A DNA stretch of 64,000 bases. Source: Mycoplasmopsis gallinarum DSM 19816 (GTDB lineage Bacteria > Bacillota_I > Bacilli_A > Mycoplasmatales > Metamycoplasmataceae). This document shows positions 1-10,371 of this stretch, one piece after another. The stretch is from positions 147,391 through 211,390 of the forward strand of contig NZ_JHZE01000005.1 of assembly GCF_000621085.1 (NCBI RefSeq), given 5' to 3'. The notes beneath the pieces were generated by a model. That model saw only the letters and a list, made by a program, of their open reading frames with translations. It ran no database searches and was not told the origin of the DNA. The stretch's first letter is position 1, and every line of letters starts with the position of its first letter. A program made the position numbers and the translations under genes.

Positions 1-1
1 A

Positions 2-358
2 TTTGATACACCTCTTTGCGTACAGCAAGCCATCAGCAAATATATGCAAGACAATGATTGGCTTGGTCACTTCATAGAAGATTGCTGTGATATTGGTGAA
101 AGCTACAAGGAAAAGTCAAGTGAACTTTATTCCGAATACCGCAGTTACTGCATTACTATGGGTGAGTTTGCAAGAAGTACAAGCGACTTTTATACAGCTC
201 TTGAAATGCCGGATACAAAAAGCATCGCACAAAGGAATGCAGATACATCTTGGGACTTCGCATCAAAGACAGAGTTCTTCCTTGCGTCAGCGATTTCCGT
301 GCTGCGTAATAAATTGGTGACAGCCTATGACAGTCATATATATAAAATTTTTATATAG
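2..358 (+). CDS. Phage/plasmid primase, P4 family, C-terminal part
   Basis: The gene is cut by the window edge; only about 118 C-terminal residues are seen, ending in TAG. The stretch W-L-G-H-F-I-E-D-C-C followed by a K-S-S-E-L-Y-S-E-Y-R block is typical of the winged-helix C-terminal domain of P4/D5-type primase-helicases of phages and satellites. Those enzymes prime and unwind DNA when an excised element replicates. The last 30 residues do not resemble the usual family end, so a frameshift near 270-300 is possible. Codon use and GC are unlike the mycoplasma genes further on and match the rest of this foreign element. Family assignment is by motif memory, not alignment. Confidence 0.6.
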   Translation, partial: FDTPLCVQQAISKYMQDNDWLGHFIEDCCDIGESYKEKSSELYSEYRSYCITMGEFARSTSDFYTALEMPDTKSIAQRNADTSWDFASKTEFFLASAISVLRNKLVTAYDSHIYKIFI

Positions 359-508
359 TCAAAAAAACAAAAAGACATATAAAAAAGATATAGAAATGAC
401 CGTCAACGGTGTCACCCACACATATGAAAGAGGTGATGCCAATGATTGCATAAGCATGAGCATAGGAAATAACAATAAAAATCAATTAAAAACAGAAAGG
501 AAACAATC
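359..508 (+). other. Short inter-gene stretch in the foreign element
   Basis: Between the primase tail and the next gene lies 150 bp. An open frame starting at ATG 396 could encode 38 residues (ending TAA at 512, overlapping the next ATG), but it has no clear ribosome site and no recognisable content. I leave it uncalled. Confidence 0.3.
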
Positions 509-784
509 ATGAAACACTTTAATGTAAAAGGTATTATTACCGACAAATTCAAACTTCCCGTAGGCATCAAAGCATCCGACTTTGATAACGAAAAATACTC
601 GGGACAGCAACTTCGTATTGCAGAGGATGGAGAGTATGTGCTTGTGTTAAAAAGCAAAAGATTGACACCTGCTCCTTGGGTAGTGCAGAAGGGCAACAGC
701 AATGTGTTCTTTACCACATACAAGCAGGCTATTGACTACTGCGATATGCATGGTTATGTTGTTAAAAGAGGTAAAAGAAAATGA
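509..784 (+). CDS. Small protein of unknown function (mobile element)
   Basis: A 91-residue basic protein preceded by a good ribosome site (GAAAGGA, 7 nt before ATG). I do not recognise the family. The mixed sequence with a run of K/R at the end and several aromatic residues suggests a small folded, possibly nucleic-acid-contacting protein, which is inference only. Its stop codon is TGA and overlaps the next ATG (ATGA). In a mycoplasma, TGA is Trp, so the frame would continue without TAA or TAG to 1060, adding 92 residues. The gene therefore still carries the punctuation of a standard-code donor. Confidence 0.6.
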   Translation: MKHFNVKGIITDKFKLPVGIKASDFDNEKYSGQQLRIAEDGEYVLVLKSKRLTPAPWVVQKGNSNVFFTTYKQAIDYCDMHGYVVKRGKRK

Positions 785-1050
785 GAATCAAAGACCTCTG
801 CGGACACATCGATTTCGACACCTTTTGGGTGATCGGAATATTCAAGGCAAAGAATAAGCCTTCGGCAATATTGCTTGCTCCCAAGGACAGCCGAAAGGAC
901 AAGTTCTTCAATCTTCAACTCGGAGAAAGAAGCCTATGGTACAACTCTCTTGAGAATATGCTTGCCGTATCATCCGAACTTGGATATACAAACACACTTC
1001 AGAATGTGCTCATGAAGCACAAATACAACAGACTTATTAAAAAACATTAA
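781..1050 (+). CDS. Small protein of unknown function (mobile element)
   Basis: An 89-residue protein whose ATG overlaps the previous stop (ATGA), which indicates translational coupling in the original host. It starts M-R-I-K-D-L-C-G-H-I and ends with a Lys-rich tail and TAA. I recognise no domain. It lies between the replication gene and the capsid gene, a position where satellite phages keep small accessory or regulatory genes. If ribosomes do not terminate at the upstream TGA, coupled initiation here would be disturbed in a mycoplasma. Confidence 0.55.
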   Translation: MRIKDLCGHIDFDTFWVIGIFKAKNKPSAILLAPKDSRKDKFFNLQLGERSLWYNSLENMLAVSSELGYTNTLQNVLMKHKYNRLIKKH

Positions 1051-1065
1051 TTGGAGGTAACACTT

Positions 1066-1971
1066 ATGTTTAACGATTATCTTGTAAATTCCCCCGAATA
1101 TGACAGAGACTTTTGGAATGCCGTAAGAGGTAATTCCAATGCAAAGAAAAACCTTGATGCAGGTAAACACAATATGACCGGGACATTCAAGCTTCCGGTG
1201 GTATCTATGAAGAAGTACAAGGCAGCACTTTTGGAAGAAAACCCTTTCAGATCTATTGCTACCATTATCAATGCACCCGGTACAGACCACACCATCAAAA
1301 CCTACGATGCCGAGGATATTGCCACTTGGCTCGGAGAAAACACCCTTGAGTTTTACGATGGTGTAGACGATTTCAGAAGCATCTCGGTAGAAAACCACAG
1401 ACTCGGAACTATCATCCGTATATCCGATGACTTCACCGCTGATGCAAAATTCGATATTGAAAAGTATCTCACAACCTCATTTGCAAAGCGTATCGGAAGA
1501 ACTGAGGAAGATGCCTTTGTAAATGGTGATGGAGTTGACAAACCTACGGGTATTCTTACCACAGCTGAAGTTGGTGCAGAAACATCCAAGCTTACATATG
1601 AGGATGTGGTGAAACTCTACTTCTTTGTGGACAAGCAGTATCGTAAGAATGGTGTGTGGATGATGAATGATGAAACTGCACAGACACTCCGCACTCTCAA
1701 AGATGAAGGAGGCAACTACATTTGGAATCACACTAACGATACCATTATGGGTAAGCGTGTTATAATCTCAAATGCTATGCCTACAACAGGAAAGCCTATT
1801 GCTTTCGGCGACTTCAGTTACTATTGGATTGTGCAGAGATTACCGCTAACAGTAAGACCGCTTACCGAAAAGTATGCTCTTCATCAGCAAATAGGTTATC
1901 TTGGCTACGAACACCTTGACGGAAAACTCATCCGCTCGGATGCAATCAAAACGCTGAATATCACAGCATAA
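1066..1971 (+). CDS. HK97-family phage major capsid protein
   Basis: The protein has 301 residues from ATG 1066, chosen because GGAGG sits 9 nt upstream; a TTG start at 1051 would swallow that site. Features of HK97-fold capsids seen are the block around E-N-P-F-R-S-I-A, a T-W-L-G-E-N strand, the helix D-A-K-F-D-I-E-K-Y-L followed by a G-D-G-x-x-K-P-T-G-I-L loop, and a C-terminal strand region. That D-G-x-x-x-P-T-G-I loop is very characteristic. The usual scaffold/delta domain is absent or very short, and no portal, terminase or prohead protease is seen nearby. All Trp codons are TGG, as in the donor. It probably belongs to a phage-derived satellite or transposon cargo. Confidence 0.85.
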   Translation: MFNDYLVNSPEYDRDFWNAVRGNSNAKKNLDAGKHNMTGTFKLPVVSMKKYKAALLEENPFRSIATIINAPGTDHTIKTYDAEDIATWLGENTLEFYDGVDDFRSISVENHRLGTIIRISDDFTADAKFDIEKYLTTSFAKRIGRTEEDAFVNGDGVDKPTGILTTAEVGAETSKLTYEDVVKLYFFVDKQYRKNGVWMMNDETAQTLRTLKDEGGNYIWNHTNDTIMGKRVIISNAMPTTGKPIAFGDFSYYWIVQRLPLTVRPLTEKYALHQQIGYLGYEHLDGKLIRSDAIKTLNITA

Positions 1972-2127
1972 AACCACATTGGATGTATGCCTCATAACCA
2001 ATGTTTGATTATGGGGTTAATACCCCCTTTGATTTCCGCTTTTTGTGTACGAAAGCCCACGCCCGTTGCTCAAAGAAATAGTCGTAGAGATTTTACCACC
2101 CCCACCCACTGAAGAGAGGAGTTATAT
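1972..2127 (+). other. Non-coding joint between capsid and TnpW-like gene
   Basis: I see no open frame of note in these 156 bp. There is a C-rich tract near 2098-2108, and GAGAGGAG at 2113-2120 is the ribosome site of the next gene. The abrupt move from capsid to transposon-type genes makes this a candidate junction between a phage-like block and a recombinase block. Confidence 0.4.
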
Positions 2128-2289
2128 ATGGAAGAAAAAGTAGTTCATACCACCGAGAAGCAAATTGGTGACACAATATACATAGTAGAATCAGCATTCA
2201 GCAGTAATGCAAAAGAGACCGCATATGACAAGCTGAAACGCTTGATTTTAAGCGACACAAATAGTGTACAAATAAAGAAAGTATTTTAG
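2128..2289 (+). CDS. Transposon-encoded TnpW-like small protein
   Basis: A 53-residue protein with a strong ribosome site (GAGAGGAG, 7 nt before ATG). The pattern T-T-E-K-x-I-G-D-T-I-Y-I-V-E-S followed by a conserved E-T-A-Y-D-K-L-x-R-L-I resembles the small TnpW-type proteins found next to TnpX-type recombinases in Tn4451-like elements, where their role is not settled. Its place just upstream of a large serine recombinase supports this. It ends in TAG, 79 bp before the recombinase ATG. Family recall is from motif similarity only. Confidence 0.6.
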   Translation: MEEKVVHTTEKQIGDTIYIVESAFSSNAKETAYDKLKRLILSDTNSVQIKKVF

Positions 2290-2335
2290 TTCAAAATACA
2301 TCTTGATATCTTCGCAGGTGTACGGTAATATGTAG

Positions 2336-4015
<1,680 letters not shown>

Positions 4016-4023
<8 letters not shown>

Positions 4024-4070
4024 CCGCTATGATTACGACTATGCCGATTATTTCCGGGATTAAAAATCCC
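4016..4070 (+). repeat. Two hairpins between recombinase and ftsZ
   Basis: CGGCATAG at 4016-4023 pairs with CTATGCCG at 4039-4046 (8 bp, overlapping the recombinase stop). GGGATT-AAA-AATCCC at 4056-4070 forms a second hairpin. Both lie in the GC-richer foreign DNA. They could be a terminator or recombinase-recognition structure near the element's right end. The exact end is not resolvable here but should fall between about 4070 and 4104. Confidence 0.5.
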
Positions 4071-4104
4071 TAAGTGAAGACACCAAATAACGTGCGTTTT
4101 TCAT

Positions 4105-5217
4105 TTATTCATCATCTTCATCAAATCAATTTTCAGTTAATGAAGCAATATCAAATTTTTCTTCCAATTTATTTTCAACAGGTTTTTGAACAATCTGTAT
4201 TACTTCTTGATTAATATTATTTTCATGATTATTAGTTACTTGATCTGCTCGTTCTGCTAATAATTTTGAAGTTGGATTAACACCCGAAGCAATAATAAAA
4301 ACTTGATAAAAATCTTCAGTTTCTTTAGTTTCTATATTTTGAATTCCTAAAATCAATGATTTAGTTTTATCATTTACATTAAAAATTTCGTTAACTTTAT
4401 CTTTTGTTTTTTTAATGTCATCAAGAGATGAAGCATAATCGGTTTGAATAAATAAAATCATTTTTTCATAATTTTCGAGTTTGTTATCACTCAAAATATT
4501 TTCAAAAGCATTTTCTACTGATTTAGTTGCTCTTTCTTTACCACTAGCACGGCCTAAAGCAATGATTGCTTGGCCTGAATTAGAAAGGATTTGTTTTAAA
4601 TCATTAAAGTCTATATTAATGTTTCCATTGTGATAAATAATGTCATGAATTGATTTAATTGAATTTTTTAAAGTTGTATTAGCTACTTTAAATGCATCTA
4701 AATAAGGTACATTTGAATATTGCTCTAAAAGTTTTTCATTTGACAAAACAATTAAAGCATCACACTTATCTTTTAATTCTAATAAACCTTTTTTTGCATT
4801 TTCATATCTTTTAAAACCTTCAATAGCTTCAAAAGGTGTGGTTACAATCACGATTGTTAAAATACCTTGATCTTTGGCCATTTCAGCAATAACAGGAGTG
4901 GCCCCTGTTCCGGTTCCACCACCAAGTCCAGCAGTAATTATTAAAATATTTGCGTCTTTAATTGCTTTTGAAATTTCTTCCATGCTGTCTTTAGCTGCTT
5001 TTTTTCCTACTAAAGGATCTCCACCAGCTCCAAAACCTTCAGTGCTTTTTCCTAACAAGATTTTATTTGGAAATTCACTTTTTTGAAGATCTTGATAATC
5101 AGTGTTAGCCGCTCAAAGTTCAACATTTGGGAAATTTTCTTCTAATAGTAATGAGATAGAATTATTACCGGCGCCGCCTACCCCTATTACTTTCATTTTA
5201 ATTTCTTTGTGTTCCAT
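4105..5217 (-). CDS. ftsZ: Cell division protein FtsZ
   Basis: This is the tubulin-like GTPase that polymerises at mid-cell. The 370 residues start at ATG 5217 with AAGGGA upstream. The N-terminal GVGGAGNN motif (about 12-19) and the tubulin signature GGGTGTG (about 99-105) are intact. TGA codons encode W35 and a Trp just before the acidic end W-F-D-E-D-D-E. The C-terminal linker is short, and there is no clear conserved FtsA/ZipA-binding peptide. It is the last gene of the mraZ-rsmH-unknown-ftsZ operon. The foreign element abuts its 3' side, but the coding end looks intact. Confidence 0.97.
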
Positions 5218-5267
5218 AAATATCTGTCCCTTCAATAAATTAAGTTTTATGATCAGTAAAAATTAAT

Positions 5268-6488
5268 TTATTTTAGTTGAGTTATTTGTTTGCAAAAACG
5301 CTTAAATTTAATGAAAAAGTTGTTATTTTTTCTTTCATTTTTAAAATCTGCTGTGTAATTTTTGATTGTATTTGTTTTATCAATATTCTGATTATAAATA
5401 TTAATAACACCCATTTCAAGATTATTTAAACCTTTTAATAATGCAAGATTTTCATCAAAAGAATAAGTATTTTTTTCAAAATAATTTTCTTTTATTTTGC
5501 TAAAAAGTAAGCTTGTTTGATTTTTATTTATTAAATTATCTTTAATAAAAATTTTTTCTGATTTTGAAAATAAGATTTCATTTTCAAGTTGTTCATTAAT
5601 TAAATCATAAATTTTGTCATACATTATTTCAATAAAAGATAAAGCATGTTGTTGATTAACATTTAAATTATCTCTTTCATTTTGAAATAACTCTAAATTA
5701 TTTAAAACAGAATTTAAAAGTATTTTGCTTTGTTCAAAATTTAAATTAAACATTTTTGTAAATTTATCAAAAACATTTTCTCAATTTAAATTAATACTTT
5801 TGTGTAAATAAATTTTGTGATTGAAAAAAGCATCAATAGTAATTTTGCTTAGCGATAAATTAATTAATAAAGAATAATTATCACTTTTTTCTTGTGAAGC
5901 CAATAAAGCTTCATTTTCATAAAAGAAATTATCAAAAATTAAATTTTGTTTTTTAAATTCATTTATTAATTTTTGAATTCAAGAGTCATTATTGACTGCT
6001 AAAAGAGAATATCAAGAATTTAATTTATTGCCTTTACGATTTAAAGGAAAAGATAAATATTTTTTATCATTTTCTTCATCATTTTCTATGCTAAAAAGTA
6101 AGGTGTTTTGGTTTAGCAAAGTTACATTTTGATGTTGAGTCTTTAAATTAATTTCTTTTTTAATTTCATCATGAAGTTTTTTATCAACAATCTGTTTATT
6201 AAGATCAAATTGTTGATCGTAAAAAATGATTTTAATTTCATTATCCAATGAACTGTTTAAAAAACAATTAAAGTAAATTTGATTGTTTTTCTTTTTATTA
6301 ACAATTTTCTTTACAAAATTTAAAGTTTTTTTTAATTTTTTATTTAGTAAATCGAAATTATCTTTGTTTAATAATTCCAATTTTTCTTCAAAAATTGAAA
6401 CAATTTGGATTTGTGATTGTTCTACAAGGTCAAATTTAATTGTGTTAGTATCTAAAACACAATTAAAATAGTATGTTTTAGTTGCCAC
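5268..6488 (-). CDS. Unknown protein in the ftsA position of the dcw cluster
   Basis: The protein has 406 residues, with three internal TGA-Trp codons across 5750-6012. It lies between rsmH and ftsZ, where ftsA sits in walled bacteria and where mycoplasmas carry a poorly conserved gene (M. genitalium MG_223 position). The N-terminus (Y-Y-F-N-C-V-L-D-T-N-T-I-K-F) and a middle segment (L-L-I-N-L-S-L-S-K-I-T-I-D-A-F-F) look like the paired beta-strands of an actin/FtsA fold, but no clear ATP-binding DxG motifs survive. It is probably a fast-evolving, perhaps non-ATP-binding FtsA relative. That is inference from position and texture. No signal peptide or membrane helix is seen. Confidence 0.7.
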
Positions 6489-6512
6489 AATTAATTTTCC
6501 TTTCTCGATTTT

Positions 6513-7421
6513 CTATTGTATTTTAGTTAAAATTCTTAATTTTGCACTTCGTGATCGGTTGTTTTCACTTAGTTCATTTTTAGAAGGTTTAACAGTTTTT
6601 ACAATATATTGTTTGTTTTCATTAATTGGCATTTTAGATGGTAATTTATCTTTAGTTAAATTACCAAAAAAGTGCTTCACTATTGAATCTTCCAAAGAAT
6701 GGAAGCTTATAATAGCTAATGATGAATTAACTTTTAATAATTTGACTGCATCACTTAACATTTTTCTAATTGAATCAAACTCATTATTTACTTCAATTCT
6801 TATTGCTTGAAAAACAGGCTTTAAAAAATTTTTTTGACTAACAATTTTTGCAGGTAAATTATTTCTAATTACATCTGCTAATTCTAAAGTTGTATTTATA
6901 GGACGATTATTTACAATGGCCTTCGCAATTGGTTTAGCAAATTTTACCTCAGCGTATTCATAAATAATTTTAGTCAAATCAACTTCAGAATAATTATTAA
7001 CTACATAATGAGCATCTAATTCTTGTTCATTGTTCATCCGCATGTCTAAACGCGCATTTTTGTTGTAAGAAAAACCTCGTTCTGCATTGTCAATTTGAGG
7101 TGATGAAATCCCTAAATCAGCAATAATTCCATCAACTTGGTGAATTCCCAATTTTGTTAATTCTTCAATAATATTTGCAAAGTCTGAATGAATTAATTGA
7201 AAATTCGGTGCAATTTTTTCTAAACGTTTTTTGCTTTCATTAATAGCAAAAGTGTCTTTGTCAAAAGCGATAAGTTGACCATCAGGAATTAATTTTAAAA
7301 TTTCTGATGAATGCCCTCCCATTCCTAAAGTTAAATCTACATATATACCATTAGGTTTGATATTAAGGGCTAAAATAGTTTCTTTTAGTAAAACAGAATA
7401 GTGATTATTTTTCTGTTGCAT
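6513..7421 (-). CDS. rsmH: 16S rRNA m4C1402 N4-methyltransferase RsmH (MraW)
   Basis: It uses SAM to methylate N4 of C1402 in the 16S rRNA decoding centre. The 302 residues have the opening H-Y-S-V-L-L-K-E-T-I, the SAM-binding D-L-T-L-G-M-G-G-H-S (about 30-39), and the motif D-L-G-I-S-S-P-Q-I-D-N-A-E-R-G-F-S that is diagnostic for the family. The C-terminal S-F-H-S-L-E-D-S-I-V-K motif is also present. ATG 7421 overlaps the end of mraZ by 17 nt, so the two are translationally coupled. Length is normal for the family. Confidence 0.97.
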   Translation of the reverse strand: MQQKNNHYSVLLKETILALNIKPNGIYVDLTLGMGGHSSEILKLIPDGQLIAFDKDTFAINESKKRLEKIAPNFQLIHSDFANIIEELTKLGIHQVDGIIADLGISSPQIDNAERGFSYNKNARLDMRMNNEQELDAHYVVNNYSEVDLTKIIYEYAEVKFAKPIAKAIVNNRPINTTLELADVIRNNLPAKIVSQKNFLKPVFQAIRIEVNNEFDSIRKMLSDAVKLLKVNSSLAIISFHSLEDSIVKHFFGNLTKDKLPSKMPINENKQYIVKTVKPSKNELSENNRSRSAKLRILTKIQ

Positions 7422-7842
7422 CTTTTAATAAACTTTCCATTGCTTCTTGAATTTCATCATTACTTAAGTCTTGATTGTATTGATAATATTTTTCAGCAGA
7501 TCAAATTTCTACTAAATCACCGAGTCCAACCAAAACAACATTTTTTTGGATAGCTGCTTTTTCTACTAATAATTTTGGAAAAGTGAAACGATTCAATGCG
7601 TCTAATTCAACTTCATAACTATTACCTAGTCAAAATCTTTTTAGTAGTCTTGCCTTTTGGTCATAATTACTTCTTTTAACTAAGTCATTAGTTAATTTAG
7701 CAAATTCTTCTTGAGAGCGCAATTCTAAAATTCCATTCATTCCAAGAGTGAGAAAAAATTTTGTACCTAATTGATTAATAAATTTTATTGGCACAATAAT
7801 GCGGTTTTTACTGTCAAGATTTTTTTCATATAAACCAAACAT
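7405..7842 (-). CDS. mraZ: Transcriptional regulator MraZ
   Basis: MraZ is a ring-forming AbrB-like DNA-binding protein that controls the division cluster. The 145 residues begin M-F-G-L-Y-E-K-N-L-D-S-K-N-R, the first of two MraZ repeats. The second (D-A-L-N-R-F-T-F-P) follows a TGA-Trp. I chose ATG 7842 because GGAGG lies 7 nt upstream; the ATG at 7848 is only 2 nt from that site, and a longer frame to 7887 has no homology. It heads the mraZ-rsmH-unknown-ftsZ operon. TAGTGG repeats overlapping the start region could be its own operator. Confidence 0.95.
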
Positions 7843-7849
7843 CCACATT

Positions 7850-7866
7850 CCTCCACTATCCACCAC
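7850..7866 (-). promoter_or_regulatory. Possible MraZ operator repeats
   Basis: On the minus strand just before the mraZ start, two TAGTGG hexamers stand 10 bp apart, with a further TGG between and GGAGG following. MraZ proteins are known to bind short tandem G-rich repeats upstream of their own operon (TGGG-type in E. coli, AAAGTG-type in mycoplasmas). The spacing of one helical turn fits, but the motif differs from both. Autoregulation overlapping the ribosome site is inference. Confidence 0.3.
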
Positions 7867-7975
7867 TATTTTATATTTTATTAGCAATTTTTTGCAAAAA
7901 AAGTGCCAAAAAAATAAAAAAAATTATGTGAAAAACTGATTTCATTTTTCACATCTCAATTAGAAAAAAAGAAAA

Positions 7976-8011
7976 AGCTCATTTTTGATACTTTTTTATC
8001 AAAAATAAGCT
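7976..8011 (-). terminator. Terminator of ktrA
   Basis: The inverted repeat 7976-7990 / 7997-8011 (15 bp with one mismatch, 6-nt loop) is followed on the minus strand by a T-rich run. The ktrA stop codon TAG lies at its edge. It separates ktrA from the downstream mraZ operon. Confidence 0.8.
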
Positions 8012-8690
8012 ATTTTTCTTGATTTAGTAAACCTGTAACTTTAGTTACGTCAGCGATTTTACCAATTAAAGTAATTAAGTCATATGGTTTTAATTCAGTA
8101 TTACCATTAGGAAGAATTGATTCAGCATTTCTTTTGATTAAAACAATTGAAACTCCTCATTCGTTAAATTGAATATCCTTAATTTCTTTATTAACTAAAT
8201 CTTCATTGGTAATTGTAGTTGTACCGATAACAAAACCATCAGCAACTTCTTGTAAATTTTTTGAATATTTAATGAAATTTGAATTAGTTGCAATTAAAGC
8301 AGTTCTAATTCCAGCTTCATATTCTGGTTGAATAATTACATTTACTCCAATTTGTTCTAAAACTCTAGCATGTCTTTTGCTAGTAGCGCGCGCAATAATA
8401 TTTGAAACTTTTAACTCAAGCAAAGCAGCAACAATTTCAATATTGTCAGAAACAGCGACAATAACTGTATCCATTTCATGAACATTCAAAGCTCTTAATG
8501 ATTTGATTTCCATTGCATCTGCAATTACAACTTTTTCTGCAATGTCAGCATAATTTTTCAAAATTTCTTCACTTTTATCTATTAATAAAAGAGAACAAGA
8601 AGTTTTAGCTAATTGGTTGATTACTGATCCACCAAAACGTCCTGCGCCAATTACACAAATATTTTCATTTTTTTTATTTTTTAAATGCAT
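8010..8690 (-). CDS. ktrA: K+ uptake regulatory subunit KtrA/TrkA
   Basis: This is the cytoplasmic gating ring of a Ktr/Trk potassium transporter. The 226 residues comprise an RCK-N Rossmann domain with V-I-G-A-G-R-F-G-G-S near residue 15 and the acidic L-L-I-D-K at strand 2, which suggests NAD(H)/ATP binding. An RCK-C domain follows (about 145-226, with one TGA-Trp). Its size fits KtrA rather than the doubled E. coli TrkA. The start at 8690 has AGAGGG upstream. It is divergent from ktrB, so the two subunits have separate promoters in a shared 79-bp region. RCK-C domains of this type often bind c-di-AMP, and a GdpP homologue is encoded near 45 kb. Confidence 0.93.
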
Positions 8691-8756
8691 AGACCCTCTT
8701 TAATGACTAATTCTTATAAAACATTATAATATTTTATAATTAATAATAATTAATAT

Positions 8757-8762
8757 TAAAAT
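8757..8762 (+). promoter_or_regulatory. -10 box for ktrB (leaderless)
   Basis: TAAAAT at 8757-8762 ends 7 nt before ATG 8770, and no Shine-Dalgarno sequence is present. Transcription would begin at or next to the start codon. Confidence 0.5.
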
Positions 8763-8769
8763 ATTGAAT

Positions 8770-10317
8770 ATGAAAAATTGAAAGTTTATTCGAAAATGAA
8801 AAAACTCTCGCTTTTATTCTTTTTTTTCTTTTTTACATAACAAAAGAAAAAAAGGCTTAAAAGTTAGATTTGTTTTTATCATTTATCTTTTAATTGTCTT
8901 AGCAGGTTGATTGTTTCTTTCACTTCCTTTTAGTCAAACCGGCAATGAAAAAGTATCTATTTCAGATGCCTTTTTCACAGCCATTTCTGCTTTTAGCGAC
9001 ACTGGTTTAGTTACAAGTCCAACTTATTCAACTTGGACAATAACTGGACAAGCTATTATAGCGATTTTAATTTTTATAGGTGGTTTAGGTATTTTCGCCT
9101 TAAAAATTTTTATTATCAATTTTATTTTTTTACAAAGAAAAAGAACTTCTTTGACTGAACTGGAATTAGTGTCAACTGAACGTAGTAGCTCAAATAGCAG
9201 AATGATTAAAAAAGTAATTGTAGATTCAATTTTGTTTTTGTTAATCACTTTTGTACTTTTTTCATTTATTTTAAGTCTTTATTTCTATTTTGCTACCCCT
9301 TGAGCTGATAATTTAATCAATAAACAAGATATTGGAGATTATATTTCTCCTCAAGGTAATTGAGCTTTAAGTTTTAGGTATGGTTTTTTCCATAGTATTA
9401 GTGCCTTAAATAATGCCGGATTTGATATTATTGGCAAAAATTCTTTAAGTGCTTATTATGGAAATTACACACTACAAATTATTTTCTTAATATTATTTTT
9501 AATAGGTGGTTTAGGTTACCCAGTTATTCATGATATTAGCAATTATTTCAGACATAAATTGGCAAATAAACCACGAAAATATCATTGATCATTGTTTACT
9601 AAATTAAGCTTAAGCACCTATTTTATAGTTACTTGTTTAGGGTTTTTAACTATGTTAACTTTTGAAGGTTTACATAAAAATCCTAGTGGCTTTTGAAAAG
9701 TGGACGATCCTACTTTAGGCACATATGGGCAAAAATTATGAGCTTTATTGTTTTTAAGCTTTTCTTCACGGAGTGCAGGATTCGCCACTTTTAACTTAGC
9801 TAAATTATCTACACCTGCTTTATTTATGATTACAATGTTGATGTTTATAGGAGCAGCCCCTTCATCAACCGGAGGAGGAATTAGAACCACTACTTTTGGA
9901 ATTTTAATTATTACATTATTTTCTAAAATTTTAGGGCATCCTCAACCAAGAGTATTTAAAAGAAGAATTAGTCAAAATTCAATCAATAACAGTTTTATGG
10001 TCTTTTTCATCAGTTTAGCTTTAGTAATTGCAATTGGTTTTGGAATTTCAACCTCATCTGTGGACTATTTTGGTGGAGGTAAAGTTCCTGCAGACACACC
10101 ATATATGCATTATATTTTTGAAACAGCTTCAGCTTTTGGTACTTCTGGTTTAACTGTAGGTATAACTGATAATATGAATTTATTTTCAAAAATTATTATT
10201 TCAATTTTAATGTTCATTGGACAATTAGGCATTACAAGTACAATATTGATTTGAGGTAAAAAAAGAAATTATTCACGATATTATGAATATATTTCTGAAG
10301 ACATTGTCACGGGATAA
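8770..10317 (+). CDS. ktrB: K+ transporter membrane subunit KtrB/TrkH
   Basis: This is the pore-forming subunit partner of KtrA. The 515 residues start at ATG 8770, with two TGA-Trp codons at residues 4 and 10 and a basic N-terminal stretch. About ten hydrophobic segments follow, in the repeated M1-pore-M2 pattern of the SKT superfamily. Selectivity-filter-like segments are visible: S-A-F-S-D-T-G-L, N-N-A-G-F-D, S-S-R-S-A-G-F-A and T-S-G-L-T-V-G, each with the conserved Gly. The C-terminus is short and cytoplasmic. The start has no ribosome site and sits 7 nt after a TAAAAT box. Confidence 0.95.
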
Positions 10318-10323
10318 AAAAAT

Positions 10324-10368
10324 GATCAAATATAAAGATTTTTCAAAACTTATATTTGATCTTTTTTT
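10324..10368 (+). terminator. Shared terminator of ktrB and plsY
   Basis: A 12-bp perfect stem (10324-10335 / 10350-10361) is followed by seven Ts. ktrB and plsY converge here, so it can act in both directions. Confidence 0.85.
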
Positions 10369-10371
10369 ATT

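Noticed and set aside
412..723. 103-codon open frame on the minus strand inside the foreign element
   Set aside because: It lies opposite two better-supported genes and has no ribosome site.
970..1731. Several minus-strand frames opposite the capsid gene
   Set aside because: Shadow frames of a clear HK97 capsid gene; composition is not protein-like.
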